Shown: one piece after another, positions 22,063 to 22,886 of the stretch | Layout: each line of letters opens with the position of its first letter | How positions within the stretch are numbered: the stretch's first letter is position 1 | Origin: Megamonas sp. UBA1799 | GTDB lineage: Bacteria; Bacillota; Negativicutes; Selenomonadales; Selenomonadaceae | Assembly: GCA_002319815.1 (NCBI GenBank) | Contig: DCFR01000054.1 | Coordinates: 4,034 to 26,919, forward strand | DNA length: 22,886 nt | Reading direction: 5' to 3' | Translations under genes and position numbers: made by a program | Notes under the pieces: generated by a model | What the model saw: only the letters and a program-made list of their open reading frames with translations | What the model was told of the DNA's origin: nothing | Database searches by the model: none

Positions 22063-22886
22063 ATGGATTTAGACAAAAAGATTATTCAACTGGCACAGGG
22101 CTTGGAAGCAAAAACAACGGCTCGTCGCCGCGATCTGCATCAACATCCGGAATCTGGTTGGACGGAATTCCGCACTGCGTCCATGGTGATTCATCAATTA
22201 CGGGAGTTGGGCTATGCGGTGCAGTTTGGCCGCGACGTGTTGGTGCCTGAGGAATGTATGGGCGTACCTTCAGGCCCGGTTTTAGCGGGCCATATGCGGC
22301 GGGCTGTCGAGCAAGGCGCCGATCCGGAACTGGTTGAGCAAATGGCTGGCGGCTACACCGGCGTTGTTGGTACGATGGATTTTGGTCGGCCGGGCAAAAC
22401 GGTCGCGCTGCGTTTTGATATGGATTGTAATGATGTGGTAGAAGCAGAAGACGCTCGGCACCGGCCTTTTCGTGAAGGTTTTGCTTCTCTGAATCCCGGC
22501 TGCATGCATGCCTGCGGGCATGATGGACATACTTCCGCCGGTCTGGCTGTTGCTGAAATCTTGGCGACCTTAAAAAATGACCTTTGCGGTCGAGTCAAAT
22601 TTATTTTCCAGCCGGCCGAGGAGGGTGTGCGCGGTGCTCGCGGTATGGCGGCCAAGGGTATTGTCGACGATGTCGATTTTCTGCTGGGCGCTCATTTAAT
22701 GCGGCCTAAAATCGGCTATCTTGGCTATGATGTGCAGGGATTTTTAGCGACGAGTAAATTCGATGCCGATTTCACCGGTCTGCCGGTTCATGCGGGTTCC
22801 GATCCGGAAAAAGGTAAAAATGCGTTGCTGGCGGCGGCTAATGCCGCTATCAATCTGCAGGCGATTACCCGCCATAGCGGCGGCAG
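22063..22886 (+). CDS. M20-family amidohydrolase, aminobenzoyl-glutamate hydrolase (AbgA)-like (partial, 3' end off the window)
   Basis: 274 codons are visible and run off the right edge. It is an M20D-type metal-dependent amidohydrolase. The metal and catalytic blocks are RRDLHQHPESGWTEF (22-36), RFDMD (117-121), CMHACGHDGHTSAG (147-160), QPAEEG (183-188) and GAHL (209-212), followed by the start of the dimerisation domain (KFDADFTGLPVHAGS). The long insertion between about 60 and 105 and the FASLNPGCMHACGHDGHT form are typical of AbgA-like aminobenzoyl-glutamate hydrolases rather than of IAA-amino-acid or hippurate hydrolases. The substrate is thus an N-acyl amino acid, possibly the folate breakdown product p-aminobenzoyl-glutamate (inference). 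The ATG has GGGGAGG eight bases upstream. Confidence 0.9.
   Translation, partial: MDLDKKIIQLAQGLEAKTTARRRDLHQHPESGWTEFRTASMVIHQLRELGYAVQFGRDVLVPEECMGVPSGPVLAGHMRRAVEQGADPELVEQMAGGYTGVVGTMDFGRPGKTVALRFDMDCNDVVEAEDARHRPFREGFASLNPGCMHACGHDGHTSAGLAVAEILATLKNDLCGRVKFIFQPAEEGVRGARGMAAKGIVDDVDFLLGAHLMRPKIGYLGYDVQGFLATSKFDADFTGLPVHAGSDPEKGKNALLAAANAAINLQAITRHSGG

Overview
The window looks like chromosome from an anaerobic diderm Firmicute of the Negativicutes (a Sporomusa/Pelosinus/Anaeromusa-like relative; the genus is my inference). The reasons are an [FeFe]-hydrogenase operon, strong Firmicute-type GGAGG ribosome-binding sites with several TTG and GTG starts, a cobalamin riboswitch, and an outer-membrane porin that begins with an SLH domain, which is typical of diderm Firmicutes. 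I saw no rRNA, tRNA, CRISPR array, insertion sequence or phage gene.

Layout. 1-3303 (minus strand): a three-gene operon for a trimeric NAD(P)-linked [FeFe] hydrogenase, in order hydC, hydB, hydA, with hydA running off the left edge. 3686-5407 (plus): a methyl-accepting chemotaxis protein, convergent with a bacteriohemerythrin gene (5652-6050, minus); a bidirectional terminator lies between them. 6051-6413: a divergent promoter region with a 26-bp palindrome, followed by a small helix-turn-helix-like gene. 6763-11069 (plus): a compact set of a membrane metallophosphoesterase, a GT41 (O-GlcNAc-transferase-like) glycosyltransferase, a degenerate class I methyltransferase-like protein and a secreted DUF3298/RsiV-like protein. 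11281-13428: a Zn/Cd-type P-type ATPase whose metal-binding HMA domain is a separate upstream gene, behind an ArsR/SmtB-like operator. 13534-14550: an AstE/AspA-like M14 zinc hydrolase.

14504-21543 is the most interesting part. A near-consensus promoter inside the 3' end of the hydrolase gene leads into a clear cobalamin riboswitch and a strong intrinsic terminator. Six plus-strand genes follow: two Dpp/Nik-type permeases, a lipoprotein solute-binding protein, two ABC ATPases, and an SLH-domain outer-membrane porin whose start codon overlaps the stop of the last ATPase. This reads as one transport route across both membranes, shut down when cobalamin is plentiful. Its substrate is therefore probably cobalt, a cobalt chelate or a corrinoid or its precursor (inference). 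The operon ends at a strong terminator.

21544-22062 has no complete gene, but it holds a good promoter, a long leader, and a membrane-segment-like short frame that has a Shine-Dalgarno and no proper start codon. The window ends inside an M20-family amidohydrolase gene of the aminobenzoyl-glutamate hydrolase (AbgA) type.
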